A stretch of DNA of 64,000 bases, taken from contig OX463824.1 of the NCBI GenBank assembly GCA_949825045.1, positions 33,238,269-33,302,268 of the forward strand, read 5' to 3'. The notes beneath the pieces are model-generated. The model saw only the letters and a list, made by a program, of their open reading frames with translations. It was not told the origin of the DNA and did not search any database. This DNA comes from Argyresthia goedartella. Its lineage: Eukaryota; Arthropoda; Insecta; Lepidoptera; Argyresthiidae. A program made the translations under genes and the position numbers. How positions within the stretch are numbered: position 1 is the stretch's first letter; every line of letters begins with the position of its first letter. Of this stretch, positions 31,573 to 41,795 are shown one piece after another.

Positions 31573-33450
31573 GTAGCAATTTTTCTGCTTTGTTTTGACT
31601 CCAGCCGAGCTCGCACTACACGCGTCAATGAACTACTACGTTGTAACAGGTCATGTATTACACCTTGTTTGGGTGCGGTATCCGCTATCTTTTGCGCGCT
31701 GCTCGACTCAGCGTTTTTCGTCACTGCGTATGCATGTGTGATGTCAGGTTTAATGTCGTCATGTAGATCATTTGTGGATGTTAACCATTCAGGTCCGTTC
31801 CACCAAAGCGTATGCTTGGTAAGTTGGCTGGGGAGAAGGCCTCTTGAAGCGCAGTCCGCGGGGTTTTCGCCGGTCTTGACGTAATGCCAGTTTCCTTGCG
31901 GGAACGTGTTGTTAATATATGACGCCCTGTTCGCCACATACTTGTCCCATCGAGAACAATCTCCTCGTAGCCACGCTAAGACTACTTGTGAGTCAGTCCA
32001 GAAGTGGACCGTCGTTGGAAACTCTGGTAGGGCGATGGTCACTTTCTCCATTAATCTCATATTAATCTGCATAGTAGAACAGCCCCCTCCAGTTCTAGCC
32101 TTGGTAATGTCAGCTTTTTCTTGATTGGAGCTACTTTTGTTTTTGCTGCCAGTAGCGTTACTTTTCGCTGTCCGCACTCGCCGTCCATTGTGGTATAAAT
32201 CACACAACCGAGTGCCTTTTCGCTGGCGTCGCAAAATCCGTCCAAACGTATGCTGTGTGACGTATACGATATCCACCTTGGTAAAGTGACGTTGTTTATG
32301 TTCGGTATATCGCCGCGTAACTGCTCCCATTCTTTGTTGATTTCAAGAGGCAGCTTGTCATCCCAGGACATTTTTGTCAGCCACAGGGTTTGAAACAATA
32401 TTTTTGTCTTTATAACTACAGGTGCGATCCATCCAAGGGGATCGTATATCTTGCTGATATCGGATAATAATGTTCGTTTAGTCATCTTTCCTTTTCTGTC
32501 GGTTAGTTCCCAGTGAAAACAGAATACATCCGTCTTCGTATTCCTCCTAAGACCCAGAGCTTTCATTGCTTCTTTTTGTTTAAGGTCGATGGTAACGGGG
32601 GTGTTTATAATTTTCTGGAAGATCTTTCAGGATTGAGGACTCGTTGGAGGCCCATTTCTTCAGTATAAATCCTCCCTTTTTTAAAAGTTCGCTGAGTTGG
32701 ACTTGTAGCGCCTCGGTTTTTTCTAAGGTGTTTTCTCCGCAAATTAGGTCATCCATGTAACTCTCGCTTTGGAGCGCCTTGTCGGCTAGTGGGTATGCAT
32801 GTCCTTCGTCTTGAGCCAATTGTTGTAAAGTTCGCATGGCCAAGAATGGGGCAGCTTTTGTCCCATACGTTATGGTGCACAGTTGCATTTCTTTGTAATG
32901 GTAAATGCGGGGACTCCCTCCATATGATTTTTTGTAGGCTTTGTTGTTCTTCATCAATTAGAATTTGGCGGTACATTTTCTCGATGTCGGCAGTTAAAGC
33001 ATAGCGATAGGTACGCCATTTGATGATAAGGGTCAAAATATCTTTTTGAAGGTTTGGTCCACATTCCGTGCAATCATTCAGACTGTACTTCGTGTCTGTT
33101 TTCATTGAAGCGTTGAAGACAACTCTAAGTTTAGTTGTCGCGGAATCTTCTCGAATAACACCGTGATGGGGGAGGTATGATTGAAGCGCCGTCGAGTTGT
33201 GAGTGTTTGTTGTTGACGGTTTCATGTGACCGAGATCGGTGTACTCCTTTATGAAGAGTTTGTATTGGACAGCAAGTTTTTCCTGTCTCGCCATTTTCTT
33301 CTCTAGTTGAAAAAATTGTGACATTGCTTGGGTTCTTGAGTATCCCAATTTAGTTGAGATGTCCTCCTTGAGAGGCATCTTCACAACGTATCTACCGTCT
33401 GGCAGTCGTTTTGTAGTTTGCTTGTAGTATTTTTCACAAAAGTCGTCTCT
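31569..33450 (-). pseudogene. pol: BEL-2 pol: RT and RNase H, no integrase
   Basis: Three or more frames in series. RT: LRVVFNASMKTDTKYSLND and YRYALTADIEKMYRQILID in 32749-33384, then, after a frameshift, KAAPFLAMRTLQQLAQD and SESYMDDLICGENT (catalytic YMDD intact) in 32580-32957. RNase H: IRLDGFCDASEKALGCVIY in 32057-32566, then FWTDSQVVLAWLRG and NPADCASRGLLPSQL in 31569-32330. The frame ends at 31569, where the integrase zinc domain and DDE core should follow. None of those motifs is present before the membrane fragment, so a deletion of more than 1 kb is inferred. Confidence 0.88.
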
Positions 33451-35700
33451 TTACTGTTCTTCTGTGGTAATATCTTCAATTTCCCAGAAGCGGGATAAGT
33501 CTTCGATGTCGTTCAGCGTTACACTGCAATTGTATGTCTTCGTATTACCGCTTAAGATCCAACCCAGTTTTGTTTGTTGAGCAACCGGTGATTGTTGATT
33601 TTGTTTAAGAAGTCCGTCCATGATGATATCTGCATATACTTCGGCCCCCAGTAGCATGTCGATACGGCCTGGTTGATGGCAATTGGGATCAGCCAGCTTG
33701 ATGTTGTTTAAGTGGCTCCAGTTGGTCCTGTCAACCGATGTGTTCAGTAGATCGTTCATCAATTTTCTCATAACGAGTGCCTCGATTTTGAAGGTGAAGT
33801 TTGAGTTTAACGACTTGCACTCAATTTTCACACGTCCCTTACTGGACTCGGGTGATGATCTGATCCCGGAAATAGCCGCGCTGTAGCGTTCCCTGGGTAC
33901 CTTTAAGAGCTGGGCTGCGTTCTCCGTAATGAGGTTAACTTGTGATCCTTGATCGAGCAATCCTCTCAATACAACATGATTCCCGGTTACATCCTTTGCC
34001 ATTAGTTGTACTGTGGTCAGAAGCACTTCTCTTTTTCCATTTACGTGATTGCTCTTCTGGGTTGTAGTAGGATTCCGGGTTATCCTTCTCTTGATATCCG
34101 GATTATGCAGGGACGTGTGATGAAATCTTTTATATATCTTGCAAGTTTTATTTGAGTCACACTTTCGACCTTCGTGACTGAATAGGCAGTTTTTGCATAC
34201 GTGCGTTTGCTTGACTGCCGCATTCCGTGCCTCAATACTCATGTCAGCAAACGTAGGGCAGTTCATCAACACGTGCTTGCTTTTGCAGAGTGGACAGTTT
34301 CGAATCGTCGTATGGTAGGTCTTTGTCCACTTCACAGACTTGTTATAATTAGTCGACCTTTGATCAGCGAAATTATTTTCCTTTTGAGTATGTGAATTTC
34401 CTTGAGTTCCAGATTTCGCAGGGTTAAGGGTCTTTAAAGCCATGAAAGAAGACTCTAGGAATTTTACAAATGCCTCTACGTCTGGTAATTCTCTTGGATC
34501 CTCGAGGCTGTGCATGTAATCGCTGTAGGTTTCAGGATCTAGCTTCTGTACTATCAGGTGCACTATGAGTGGGTCCCAGGTCGAGATATCGATTCCGATG
34601 TTCGTTATCGCATTCAAGCATTCAATAGTAGTGTCGTGTAGCTTCTTGATCTTGAGAGCGTTAGGATTCTGGATGGTAGGTTGATTCAAAAGTGTATTAA
34701 TGTGAGATGTAAACAGCAGCCGCTTATTGTCGTAACGGTGGCAGATGATATCCCAGCATGAATCATAATTGTCGGCACTTATGTTCAAATGTTGAATTAA
34801 CTTTTCGGCTTCTCCTTTGACCTTTGATTTCAGATGTTGCATTTTTTGCGTCTTAGAAATTAGCGGGTTTATATGTATAGTTTCCAGAAAGAGGTCTTTA
34901 AAGGATGTCCAGTTGATGTAGTCGCTCGCCGTTAAACTCTGGTAACTCCATTTTCGGCGTGCTTTTCTGATAGTGCATGTTGCCTCACATCTTCTTATTG
35001 ATCTCAGATTTGTACCGATCGTAAGTTTCTTCCCATTCGTTATACTCAATGGCGTAATCCGAGTTGGAGCCTTGAAGCAGGTATTCTATCTCCCAGTGGA
35101 TTTTATCGATAGCATCCCACTTAGACGTTAATACCTTAAGATGGTCTTCTAGTTCCCACTTTTCGTTCACATCTTGAAGATTAATCTTAGAAACAACTCT
35201 TTTCAGTGCGTTGAAGTTGAATCTTTGTTGCCGCAGTAAGTCAGTTTTCCTGTCCTTTTCAACATCAGCGGGCTTAACGTGGGTCTGTTTTGGTTAACCT
35301 CCATATTTGCTCCTGAGGTCCCTGGCGTAGCTAGTGATCCGGTGGATAGTCGCAGAACCGCAGGAGCCAGTACAGCCTTCTGGGAAACTCCGGCTGTCGG
35401 GGCTAATCCTTTTTTATGTCAACCATGATCTGTAGAGTTTCTTCGTACATTATTTTGGTTTTGTTATACACATCCTCCTTAAAGAAGTCGTAGTCCATTG
35501 TTCCTGCTAGGGCCAGTATCTTGTGGTTCGAGCTAAACTCAAGCGAATTTACCTCCAGAGCACTGATGCGCTTTTCCAGGTACTCAAGAGTTTTGCGATC
35601 TGCCCCATCCTTCTTGAAGTTGGTACATATCGATTTTATACTTTCGAAGGAGATGAGCTGAAGTTCGATGATTTTTCCGATCATTTTTGTGCTTGTATGT
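33451..35700 (-). pseudogene. gag: BEL-2 gag and protease
   Basis: The main frame (33451-35049) holds the capsid-type region (YINWTSFKDLFLETIHIN, SWDIICHRYDNKRLL-like segment), zinc knuckles (CPLCKSKHVLMNC, CKNCLFSHEGRKC) and an aspartic-protease region (LRGLLDQGSQVNLITENAA), and ends FWEIEDITTEEQ. Upstream, two short frames (34985-35170; 35403-35684, starting MIGKIIELQLISFESI) carry the gag N-terminus, separated by frameshifts around 35050 and 35200-35400. The protease active site reads DQG rather than the common D(S/T)G, a variant I recall from BEL/Pao proteins. Confidence 0.8.
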
Positions 35701-36149
35701 GTAGTTTCTTCAGTTCATGAACCAATTTCCACCGATTTTGTAGATTGATGCTGTACGAGTAGAATAAGACTTTTCTTGTCTTTATACACCAGATTTGTGG
35801 GTTCAGGTGTCAGTAAGATGAGGCTGCTCTTGCCTTCATACCCTCGGCTACGGCCGGCGTCAGTGCGTTTGTTGCGTAAGACTTGTTGTCTTCAGTTGAT
35901 TACTCCCTGCAGTGGAGGACAGTTCTATTCTGCGTGAGCTGCTATGCCGTTAGTATGTTATTCTTGATAGATACAGTGGTCGGGATACACTGCCTGTCGG
36001 TGGTTCATGTGATCAGGTCCGTGCTCAGTGCGTACAATCACGTTCCGGTGTGCATTCCTGCTCGCTGCCGCTTCTGTCACAGTTGCCCAACACCAACACT
36101 CCAATCACAAAGTTTTGAAGAACTGATCCGGCTCGAAGGACCAAAAAGA
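35701..36149 (-). promoter_or_regulatory. BEL-2 leader and primer-binding site
   Basis: Non-coding leader. On the minus strand just inside the 5' LTR it reads TTTTTGGTCCTTCGAGCCGG (about 36129-36148), a TGG-starting primer-binding site. No protein recognised. Confidence 0.65.
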
Positions 36150-36426
36150 TGTATGGTCTTTGGTGGGATCCACACAGCCTTACATACAACTCAGGGTTAG
36201 CTAAGTTGTCAGTTGGAAGTTAAAGAGTCTCCTTGTATAGTTGAAAATAGTTTACTTTTATAATAATGAAATACACTCTAAAAATAGTCTGTTGTGGCTT
36301 AGATTTAGGTGCTACGGCGAATAAGTAAGTAGAACTGCAATATGTTAATAGTTAAAATACAATTATATAGAAATTAGAACGTGCTGATAAATGCCGCGTT
36401 CGCATTGTACAAGGTTGGCTTGTACA
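36150..36426 (-). repeat. BEL-2 5' LTR
   Basis: 277 bp partner of 30764-31040, followed by GCCGT (36427-36431). Confidence 0.93.
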
Positions 36427-36431
36427 GCCGT

Positions 36432-37000
36432 TACTTTTCATATTATATAAAAAGCAACGGCGATTACTGCCAGAGATTACTAAAAAGAAATGTGTATTAT
36501 TCGCAGACGATATTTCAATGACAATCAAATGCATCGACGACACCAAGTTTGAATTAGATGTCAATACTAGTATTAATGAGGTCACAGGATGGCTTGAAGC
36601 AAATAATTTACTGGTGAATGAAAATAAAACTGTATACACACACTCAATTTATAAATAATAAAATGACATTAAAAATATCAATATACAATGTAATAACATT
36701 CCAATTTACCATACACCATCCACCACTTTCATAGGTATTGTCGTTAATAAACATAAACATAAACATTTACATACAGGCACATACATTGCTTCTGGCTCCA
36801 CACTAGGATACCCTGTGTCGTGGTAACCAGAAACAGCGACGTCACACACATATAAACATCCAAGACCTGGGGATTGTTTTTTTTTTTTCATTACCCCCAG
36901 CCGGGGATCGAACCCGGGACCTCTCGCATGGTAGGCAGAGCCACAACCGCTGCGCCACAGAGGCCGTTAATGAGCACTGCATGCATTTTGGCGTAGTTGG
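36432..37000 (+). pseudogene. Non-LTR reverse transcriptase, right part
   Basis: Continuation of the RT interrupted by BEL-2: KKKCVLFADDISMTIKC (catalytic FADD), FELDVNTSINEVTGWLEANN, LLVNENKT, then, after stops, TTFIGIVV. It is interrupted a second time by a SINE (36749-36964). The frame reads FIGIVVN into NEHC across the SINE. The rest of the C-terminus is not recognisable. Confidence 0.7.
36749..36964 (-). mobile_element. tRNA-derived SINE
   Basis: 216 bp. On the minus strand the head (about 36890-36964) contains an A box (TGTGGCGCAGCGG) and a B box (GGTTCGATCCC), the internal RNA polymerase III promoter of tRNA-like SINEs. A 130-bp body follows, then a TTTATG repeat tail (36749-36767). 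It is flanked by the duplication CGTTAAT (36742-36748 and 36965-36971). It encodes no protein and would depend on a LINE for mobility. Confidence 0.85.
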
Positions 37001-37130
37001 AACTACAGAAGGGAATATGAAATGTTTGTTTATGACGAGAGGATATACGAGAAACTTTAAATAAAACCTTTTCTGAGAGAGGCATTGAGTCTATGTGGAC
37101 AGTATTTTTGATGTGCGATTAAATACTTTG
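37001..37130. other. Unassigned spacer
   Basis: Between the broken RT and the RTE fragment. No identifiable feature. Confidence 0.4.
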
Positions 37131-37745
37131 CGATTATATATACCTGGGACAGGCAGTCCGATTAGGTAAGTCCAATTTTGAGAGAGAGGTCAGTAGACGG
37201 ATCCAACTAGGTTGGGCAGCGTTCGGTAAATTACGCAACGTCTTCTCGTCCAAAATCCCTCAGTGCCTGAAGACTAAGGTGTACAATCAGTGTGTGTTGC
37301 CAGTGATGACTTACGGCTCTGAGACGTGGTGCTTCACAAAAGGACTTTTTCAGAGGCTCAATGTCGCGCAGCGAGCTATGGAAAGGGCTATGCTTGGTAT
37401 TTCTCTACGAGATCGAGTCAGAAATGAGGAGATCCGTAGAAGAACCAAAGTTGCTGACATAGCCCGTAGGATAAGCAAGCTGAAGTGGCAATGGGCAGGC
37501 CACATAGCGCGAAGATCGGATGGCCGATGGGGCAAAAAGGTCCTTGAATGGAGACCACGTACTGGCAAGCGCAGTGTGGGTCGGCCACCTACGAGATGGA
37601 CCGACGACCTGGTGAAGATCGCTGGATCTCGTTGGATGCTGGTGGCTACGGACCGGTCACGCTGGAGTGCGATTGGAGAGGCCTATGTTCAGCAGTGGAC
37701 ATTAACGGGCTGAAATGATGAATGATGAAAATGATGATTAAATAC
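37131..37745 (+). mobile_element. RTE-type RT C-terminal fragment
   Basis: Plus-strand frame from about 37131 (YLGQAVRLGKSNFEREVSRR) through KVYNQCVLPVMTYGSETWC, RNEEIRRRTKVADIARRI, KWQWAGHIARRSDGRWGKKV and GRPPTRWTDDLVKIAG to a stop at 37713. This is the C-terminal part of RTE/BovB-like RTs. A short 3' UTR with a GATGA-rich tail (37714-37740) follows, usual for RTE. It is 5'-truncated, so no YADD is present. Confidence 0.85.
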
Positions 37746-37859
37746 TACCCAATTTCAATTGGGTTATAGGTTAAATTGGATTTTAGAAGAAGCAAAACCA
37801 GACCAATAGCGGAGCTCAGCGTATGCAAATAGAAACAACATTAAATTATATTAATATTA

Positions 37860-38435
37860 TCTGCGAAAAATGCAAAAAATCAAACAATCAAAATCAAATG
37901 TGTTTATTAGTGATATAAAGTAAATATTTACATAAACTAGTTAGCCACGTCTAGCCAACGTCAAAATGTCAAGCAAAAGGTCGATGACCTCGAGGTCCAG
38001 TTAACGAAGCTGATAAAGCAAGACCTGCCTTAATGATACAGTGGAAAGTTTGAAGCCTTCATTTGATTTAATTTTGTTATTATTTATATTGCAATTGCAA
38101 AAAATTATGTTTCAAAAACTGAGTTCTCTTTGTTTGTTGCAATGCTAAGTGCATATTATGGTTATTTTTAAGTGATGTTTTGTATGCTTGATTAGATAAT
38201 AATGATTGATTGATGCTTCATGTAAAGTTGGGTTTAAGTTTTTGTAGTCAATAAAATAATTATCAGGTTTACATTCAGATATCAGATTATCACTTAAACT
38301 AATGTTTTTACCTGAGTAGTTAAACAGTTTACAATATTTATTTTGTTTTGTGGGAAAATTTTGTGGTGCAGTTAGTATTTTTGTAGCAATTTTTGATCGG
38401 TAATCGGGGATTATTCGTTTAGCGTTTAAATACAT
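37860..38435 (-). mobile_element. Probable CR1-like 3' end
   Basis: The minus strand ends in TAATAAACACATTTGATTTTG and a TGATTT-type tail at about 37865-37895. Upstream, 96 codons (38145-38435: MYLNAKRIIPDYRSKIATK ... NLNPTLHEASINHYYL) could be a C-terminal RT extension. I am not certain of the family. Confidence 0.4.
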
Positions 38436-38640
38436 GCCGAAAAAAATGTGATAACGGAACCCTCGGTGCGCGAGGCCAACTTGGATTTGGCCGGTTTTTT
38501 ACTTTTTTGCAGCTTATTATGGGATTAGACTTAAGAACGTCTGCGGCGGCCCTTTCACATAAGGATAAGGAGCATTTATTGACTAACTGGCTAAACGTGG
38601 ATGCAAATATGTATGCCTCTGCCATCCCAAATGGGAAAAG
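38436..38640 (-). repeat. Fragment of abundant lepidopteran repeat, plus flank
   Basis: About 70 bp (38440-38510) on the minus strand resembles the 5' part of the repeat at 12511 (AAAAACCGGCCAA..., GAGGGTTCCGTTATC). The remaining 130 bp to 38640 is unassigned sequence before the last AGA exon. Confidence 0.45.
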
Positions 38641-38780
38641 GCGTGATTATATGTAATCTGTGTGTGTTCTCATCGGTTGTCATGACTTATGCGCCGACGT
38701 AGGATATTAGAAACAGAGGACGAATCAACCTTAGCAAATCGCGTACTGGTAGTAAAGATGGCTCTCCGTTGTGCTTGCAG

Positions 38781-39018
38781 TTTCCTAGCCGTAGAAGAGA
38801 TGCGCCGGGGAGCAACACCGCGCGATGCGGCGTTGGCGGCGGTGTTGCGCGTGGCGCGGCACTATCCGCGCTACCGCGGCGCCGTGGTGGCGCTGTCCCG
38901 CGCTGGGCAGCACGGCGCCGCGTGCCACGGCCTCGAGCACTTCCCCTACGTGTTGCACGACTCCGCTAGCACCGGCCCGCAGCTGCTGTCCGTCGCGTGC
39001 GAGCAGCCCGCCCTCTAG
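38781..39018 (+). CDS. AGA: Aspartylglucosaminidase, last coding exon
   Basis: Preceded by the acceptor TTGTGCTTGCAG. The first base completes the Ser codon begun at 15653-15654, giving LPSFLAVEEMRRG, which matches the conserved LPS..AVEYMRRG of AGA. The exon continues TPRDAALAAVLRVARHYPRY, RGAVVALSRAGQHGAACHGL, EHFPYVLHDS and ends EQPAL at TAG 39016-39018. It forms the C-terminal end of the beta chain. The Ala/Arg-rich, GC-rich codon use matches the exon at 15547. An upstream ATG at 38689 is in the intron and is not a start. The protein end is intact. Confidence 0.92.
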
Positions 39019-39254
39019 ACTCTCGCCGCGTGTGTAGGGAAGGAAGGTCGAACCACAAACATAGCATAGTCACTCGTTTTGTTACTTGTCAAAGTACTTA
39101 TTTAGTGGTGTGCCTCTTTCAAGAGTTATGTGTAGAGGTATATATCATTATTCTATTTGTTGCCGGTGGTCCCACTCTCTGATGTAACATCATCAAAATT
39201 GAAAAAAACCGACGTTTTATATAATTATCTACCACTTGTTTTCTCAGATGATAA
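39019..39254 (+). other. AGA: AGA 3' UTR, proximal part
   Basis: No gene or transposon signature. No AATAAA seen in this stretch; the first clear one downstream is at 39621-39626, beyond the palindromic repeat. Confidence 0.5.
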
Positions 39255-39431
39255 CAATTTTATAATTTTTCTTACAGGTGCCATTATTTTTGACCGGTGT
39301 TACTAATTTTGGCAGGATTGATATATTATACAGGCCTGTCAAAAATAGTGATAACTGTCAAAAATAGTGATATCTGTCAAAAATAATGGCACCTGTCAAA
39401 TTAGTGAAACTTGTAAGAAAAATTATAATTT
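39255..39431. repeat. Palindromic TGTCAAAAATAGTGA repeat
   Basis: 177-bp foldback. The left arm (AATTTTATAATTTTTCTTACAG at 39256, AGGTGCCATTATTTTTGAC at 39276-39294) pairs with the right (GTCAAAAATAATGGCACCT at 39377-39395, then CTTGTAAGAAAAATTATAATTT ending 39430). The middle holds tandem CTGTCAAAAATAGTGATA units. Same family as 15874-15982. Confidence 0.75.
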
Positions 39432-39945
39432 GTTATATCGTTAATTTGTGTATCTGCCACCCAACCCGAGGAAAGACACGTTATTGTGACTGGCGTGGCT
39501 GTGATGTGCTTCTGCCACCCCATCTGAGAAAAAACGTGAGTTAGATAATTATATTAAACTTCGACCTTTTTAATTTGGTGTTGGGGTCACATCAGACAGA
39601 GGGACCATATATAATAGGGCAATAAACGCATTATTAATTGAGCGGGCGAGCAAAGCGTCTCCGTTCAGGATTGGGTAAAAATGCTTATAATTTTAGTGAA
39701 AAATCAATAGGCCGCAAAATGTAGTTTTCTAAGTTTCACTCTCCATGTACGTAACCAGATGCATTCATAAGTTTGTATGTATTATTTTTCTCTCACTCGC
39801 GTGGTCTACAGCTCACAGAGCCACTAGTTATGTATAAACAATTTATGTTTTTGTTTTTAAGTTTATTTTTTACAGACTTTGTTTGGCCAATTAAACACCA
39901 TTGATTAAAATTATTGTTTTTTTATCCGCTGATAAATTCCACGCC
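39432..39945. other. AGA 3' flank with possible poly(A) signal
   Basis: AATAAA at 39621-39626 could end AGA transcripts. A fragment at about 39735-39790 (TCACTCTCCATGTACGTAACCAG) matches part of the repeat at 12637-12690. No protein frame. Confidence 0.4.
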
Positions 39946-40490
39946 TCAACCGAACGGGCGTGGAATCTGGCAGGGGTTGGTTTTCACCAGGAGTATCACA
40001 AGTGGTACTGACCTTTGACGCCGTGGACCGGAATTCGAAAGCTCAATTCGAGGCAGGAATACGGGATAAGGAGCACAAGGGGTGGGGGAGAGGAGTCGAA
40101 TCTTACTCTCGTCGTAGCCCGATGCTGTCGCCGTCGCTGCCGAACTCGACGAATTGGGGACCAAACCACTTCAAGCTTCACAACACGAAGCACTCACTCC
40201 GCTGACGTGAATCTACTTATTTCCCGACGATTTGGTACGTGCTTATTATAATTAATATTCCGACCAGGCCCGACACCTGTGTTAGACAATTATTACAATT
40301 AAAATACAGCCAAGGCCCGAACGCCATGTGCCGACATTTTTTCCATGTCAAAAAAAGTAACCTCTAACTCGTCATCTCGTTTCTATATAAGTGACAGCTG
40401 CTAGTTCCCTTCCGATCACTCGCGGTCCGAGTCGCGCAGCGAAAAAAGGTGCGTTCCGAAGCATAAATATTAAACATCCGCCATAAATTC
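39946..40490. other. Possible decayed LTR element
   Basis: GC-rich DNA without a long frame. A plus-strand TATATAAG at about 40384-40391, followed 30-40 bp later by TCACTC, and a TGGCAGGGGTTGG string at 39967 hint at LTR-retrotransposon promoter and priming regions. I could not pair LTRs. Confidence 0.25.
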
Positions 40491-40816
40491 AAGTTGGGGA
40501 TGCAACTTGAACCATACCCAATTTCTATTAACTTATTACCAAACTTAGGTTTGGTTGTCTTTAGGGGTCCAAATTCAAATTTATTTTTAACTGTATATGT
40601 GATATTTGCATATACCTAGTTAGCAAACGACCAACGGGACGTAAGCCCCCGCTGCCCGTCCTTCCATCCGTCTGTCCTTCAGCGGGCTGTATCTCACGGA
40701 GCGTAAATAGCATAGTAAAGTGTTCAATTTCTCACAGAATGTGTGTTTCTGGTTAGGTTAGGGTAAAGTGACACTTTGCCCATCGCGCTGACAATTTCGA
40801 TATATTTGAGAAAATT
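40491..40816. repeat. Mixed repeat fragments
   Basis: About 40650-40760 reads like the reverse complement of the 12511-type repeat (CCGTCTGTCC...GGGCTGTATCTCA). At 40793-40819 a short copy of the endonuclease sequence found at 41195 (CAATTTCGATATATTTGAG) sits directly before the repeat copy that starts at 40817. Confidence 0.5.
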
Positions 40817-41315
40817 ATGAGTGTCATAAATGCGAAACTTTGCTTTCGCTTAACTTCGGAAATAAATGACCTACATTCTTGAAATTTTGGATTTTAAGTA
40901 TGTGATTATAGTTTACTGGATGACGAAAATTCCTGCGTTCTGGTCTTATCCAGAGGGTCTCAAATAGGGGCCTGAAAATGCGGCGAAATGGTTCCAGTAA
41001 AGGATTGTACGGCAGTGTTTGCTTCGCGCTTGACTTGGCGGGGGCACTGCCGTGCCCTCCGATTAAGGTGAAACAACGGAAAGTTATTCTTGCACTTACT
41101 GTTGAAAGACAAATAGAGGTATCCTGTGTTGAGTTAGATATCCATATTATTGTGTGTGTCTACAGGCCACCGCGGGATGAAAAAGGCCATGGCAATTTCG
41201 AAATATTTGAGAAAATTGTGGAGGAAGCCCTCACTAAACTATGTAATAACCCAAAAAAGTTAATCATTTGTGGCGATCTTAATGTAGATTTGCTAGTAAA
41301 TACAACTAAGTAACC
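40817..41315 (+). mobile_element. Second copy of the repeat-endonuclease chimera
   Basis: Nearly identical to 21062-21560: same non-coding 5' part, same junction into LALTVERQIEVSCVELDIHI, then VCVYRPPRDEKGHGNFEIFE and ICGDLNVDLL. It ends at about 41310 where copy one continues. Differences are few substitutions, so duplication is fairly recent. No complete protein. Confidence 0.75.
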
Positions 41316-41795
41316 ACTATTAATATCTTTATCTACACTCGTATCATAAACCCTCTTTACTGCGTACAAAAACCGCACGTTACGATCAGCATAATGAACT
41401 ACTTGGTAAAAACTCATTTCTTATCTGAAAAATTTTTCTACACATTATGACATTCAAATTTCGAACGCCGATGCCCGCCTGCGTGCAGCCCCTAGTTTGT
41501 CTGTGAAGTTGGTACTGACATTCAAATTTCGAACGCCGACGCCCGCCTGCGTGAAGTTGGTGCTACAGAACAAGCTAAACAACTGCAGAGCCACAATGCC
41601 GGTCAAACATCCTGTTCCTGAACACATCAAAGAGAGCTTATGATATGTGTGTAGATAAACTAGTGTATGTAACTGTACATAATTAGGCATTAAAACTCTC
41701 GAGTGATATTATTATGAAACTCGCCACTCTCGAGTGTTAATGCCCTCCATTATGTAGCAGTCACATAAACTACTATTATTCAAATTATTAATTTT
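41316..41795. repeat. AT-rich flank with a 68-bp tandem duplication
   Basis: ACATTCAAATTTCGAACGCCGA starts at 41450 and again at 41518 with the following CGCCCGCCTGCGTG. ACTCTCGAGTG occurs twice near 41695 and 41731. No gene. Confidence 0.55.

Larger units (their letters stand above)
30764..36426 (-). mobile_element. BEL/Pao LTR retrotransposon with deletion (BEL-2)
   Basis: A 5,663-bp minus-strand element with two 277-bp LTRs (30764-31040 and 36150-36426; TGTATGG...TTGTACA on the plus strand) and a 5-bp target duplication GCCGT (30759-30763 and 36427-36431). I count four LTR differences, about 1.4%, so it is older than BEL-1. Gag, protease, RT and RNase H are present but frameshifted. Integrase is missing, and RNase H runs straight into a short envelope-like C-terminus. 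It is inserted in a non-LTR RT gene whose two halves flank it. Confidence 0.93.
15655..38780 (+). other. AGA: AGA last intron, 23.1 kb, filled with transposons
   Basis: Bounded by GTACGT at 15655 and TTGTGCTTGCAG ending at 38780. Most of it is retrotransposon sequence (two BEL/Pao elements, a gypsy remnant, CR1-like and RTE fragments, a SINE) plus hairpin repeats. The large elements lie mainly antisense to AGA, so their poly(A) signals would not terminate AGA transcripts. Confidence 0.85.

Noticed and set aside
36890..36964. Possible functional tRNA gene
   Set aside because: A and B boxes are present but the acceptor ends do not pair, and it continues into a SINE body with a TTTATG tail and target duplication.
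38689..38780. ATG at 38689 opening the frame that contains the last AGA exon
   Set aside because: The first 30 codons have no AGA similarity and end at a good splice acceptor; the phase-matched exon at 15547 explains the true upstream sequence.
39946..40251. Short frames suggesting a protein gene
   Set aside because: Several overlapping frames on both strands with no conserved motif; more likely a decayed LTR region.
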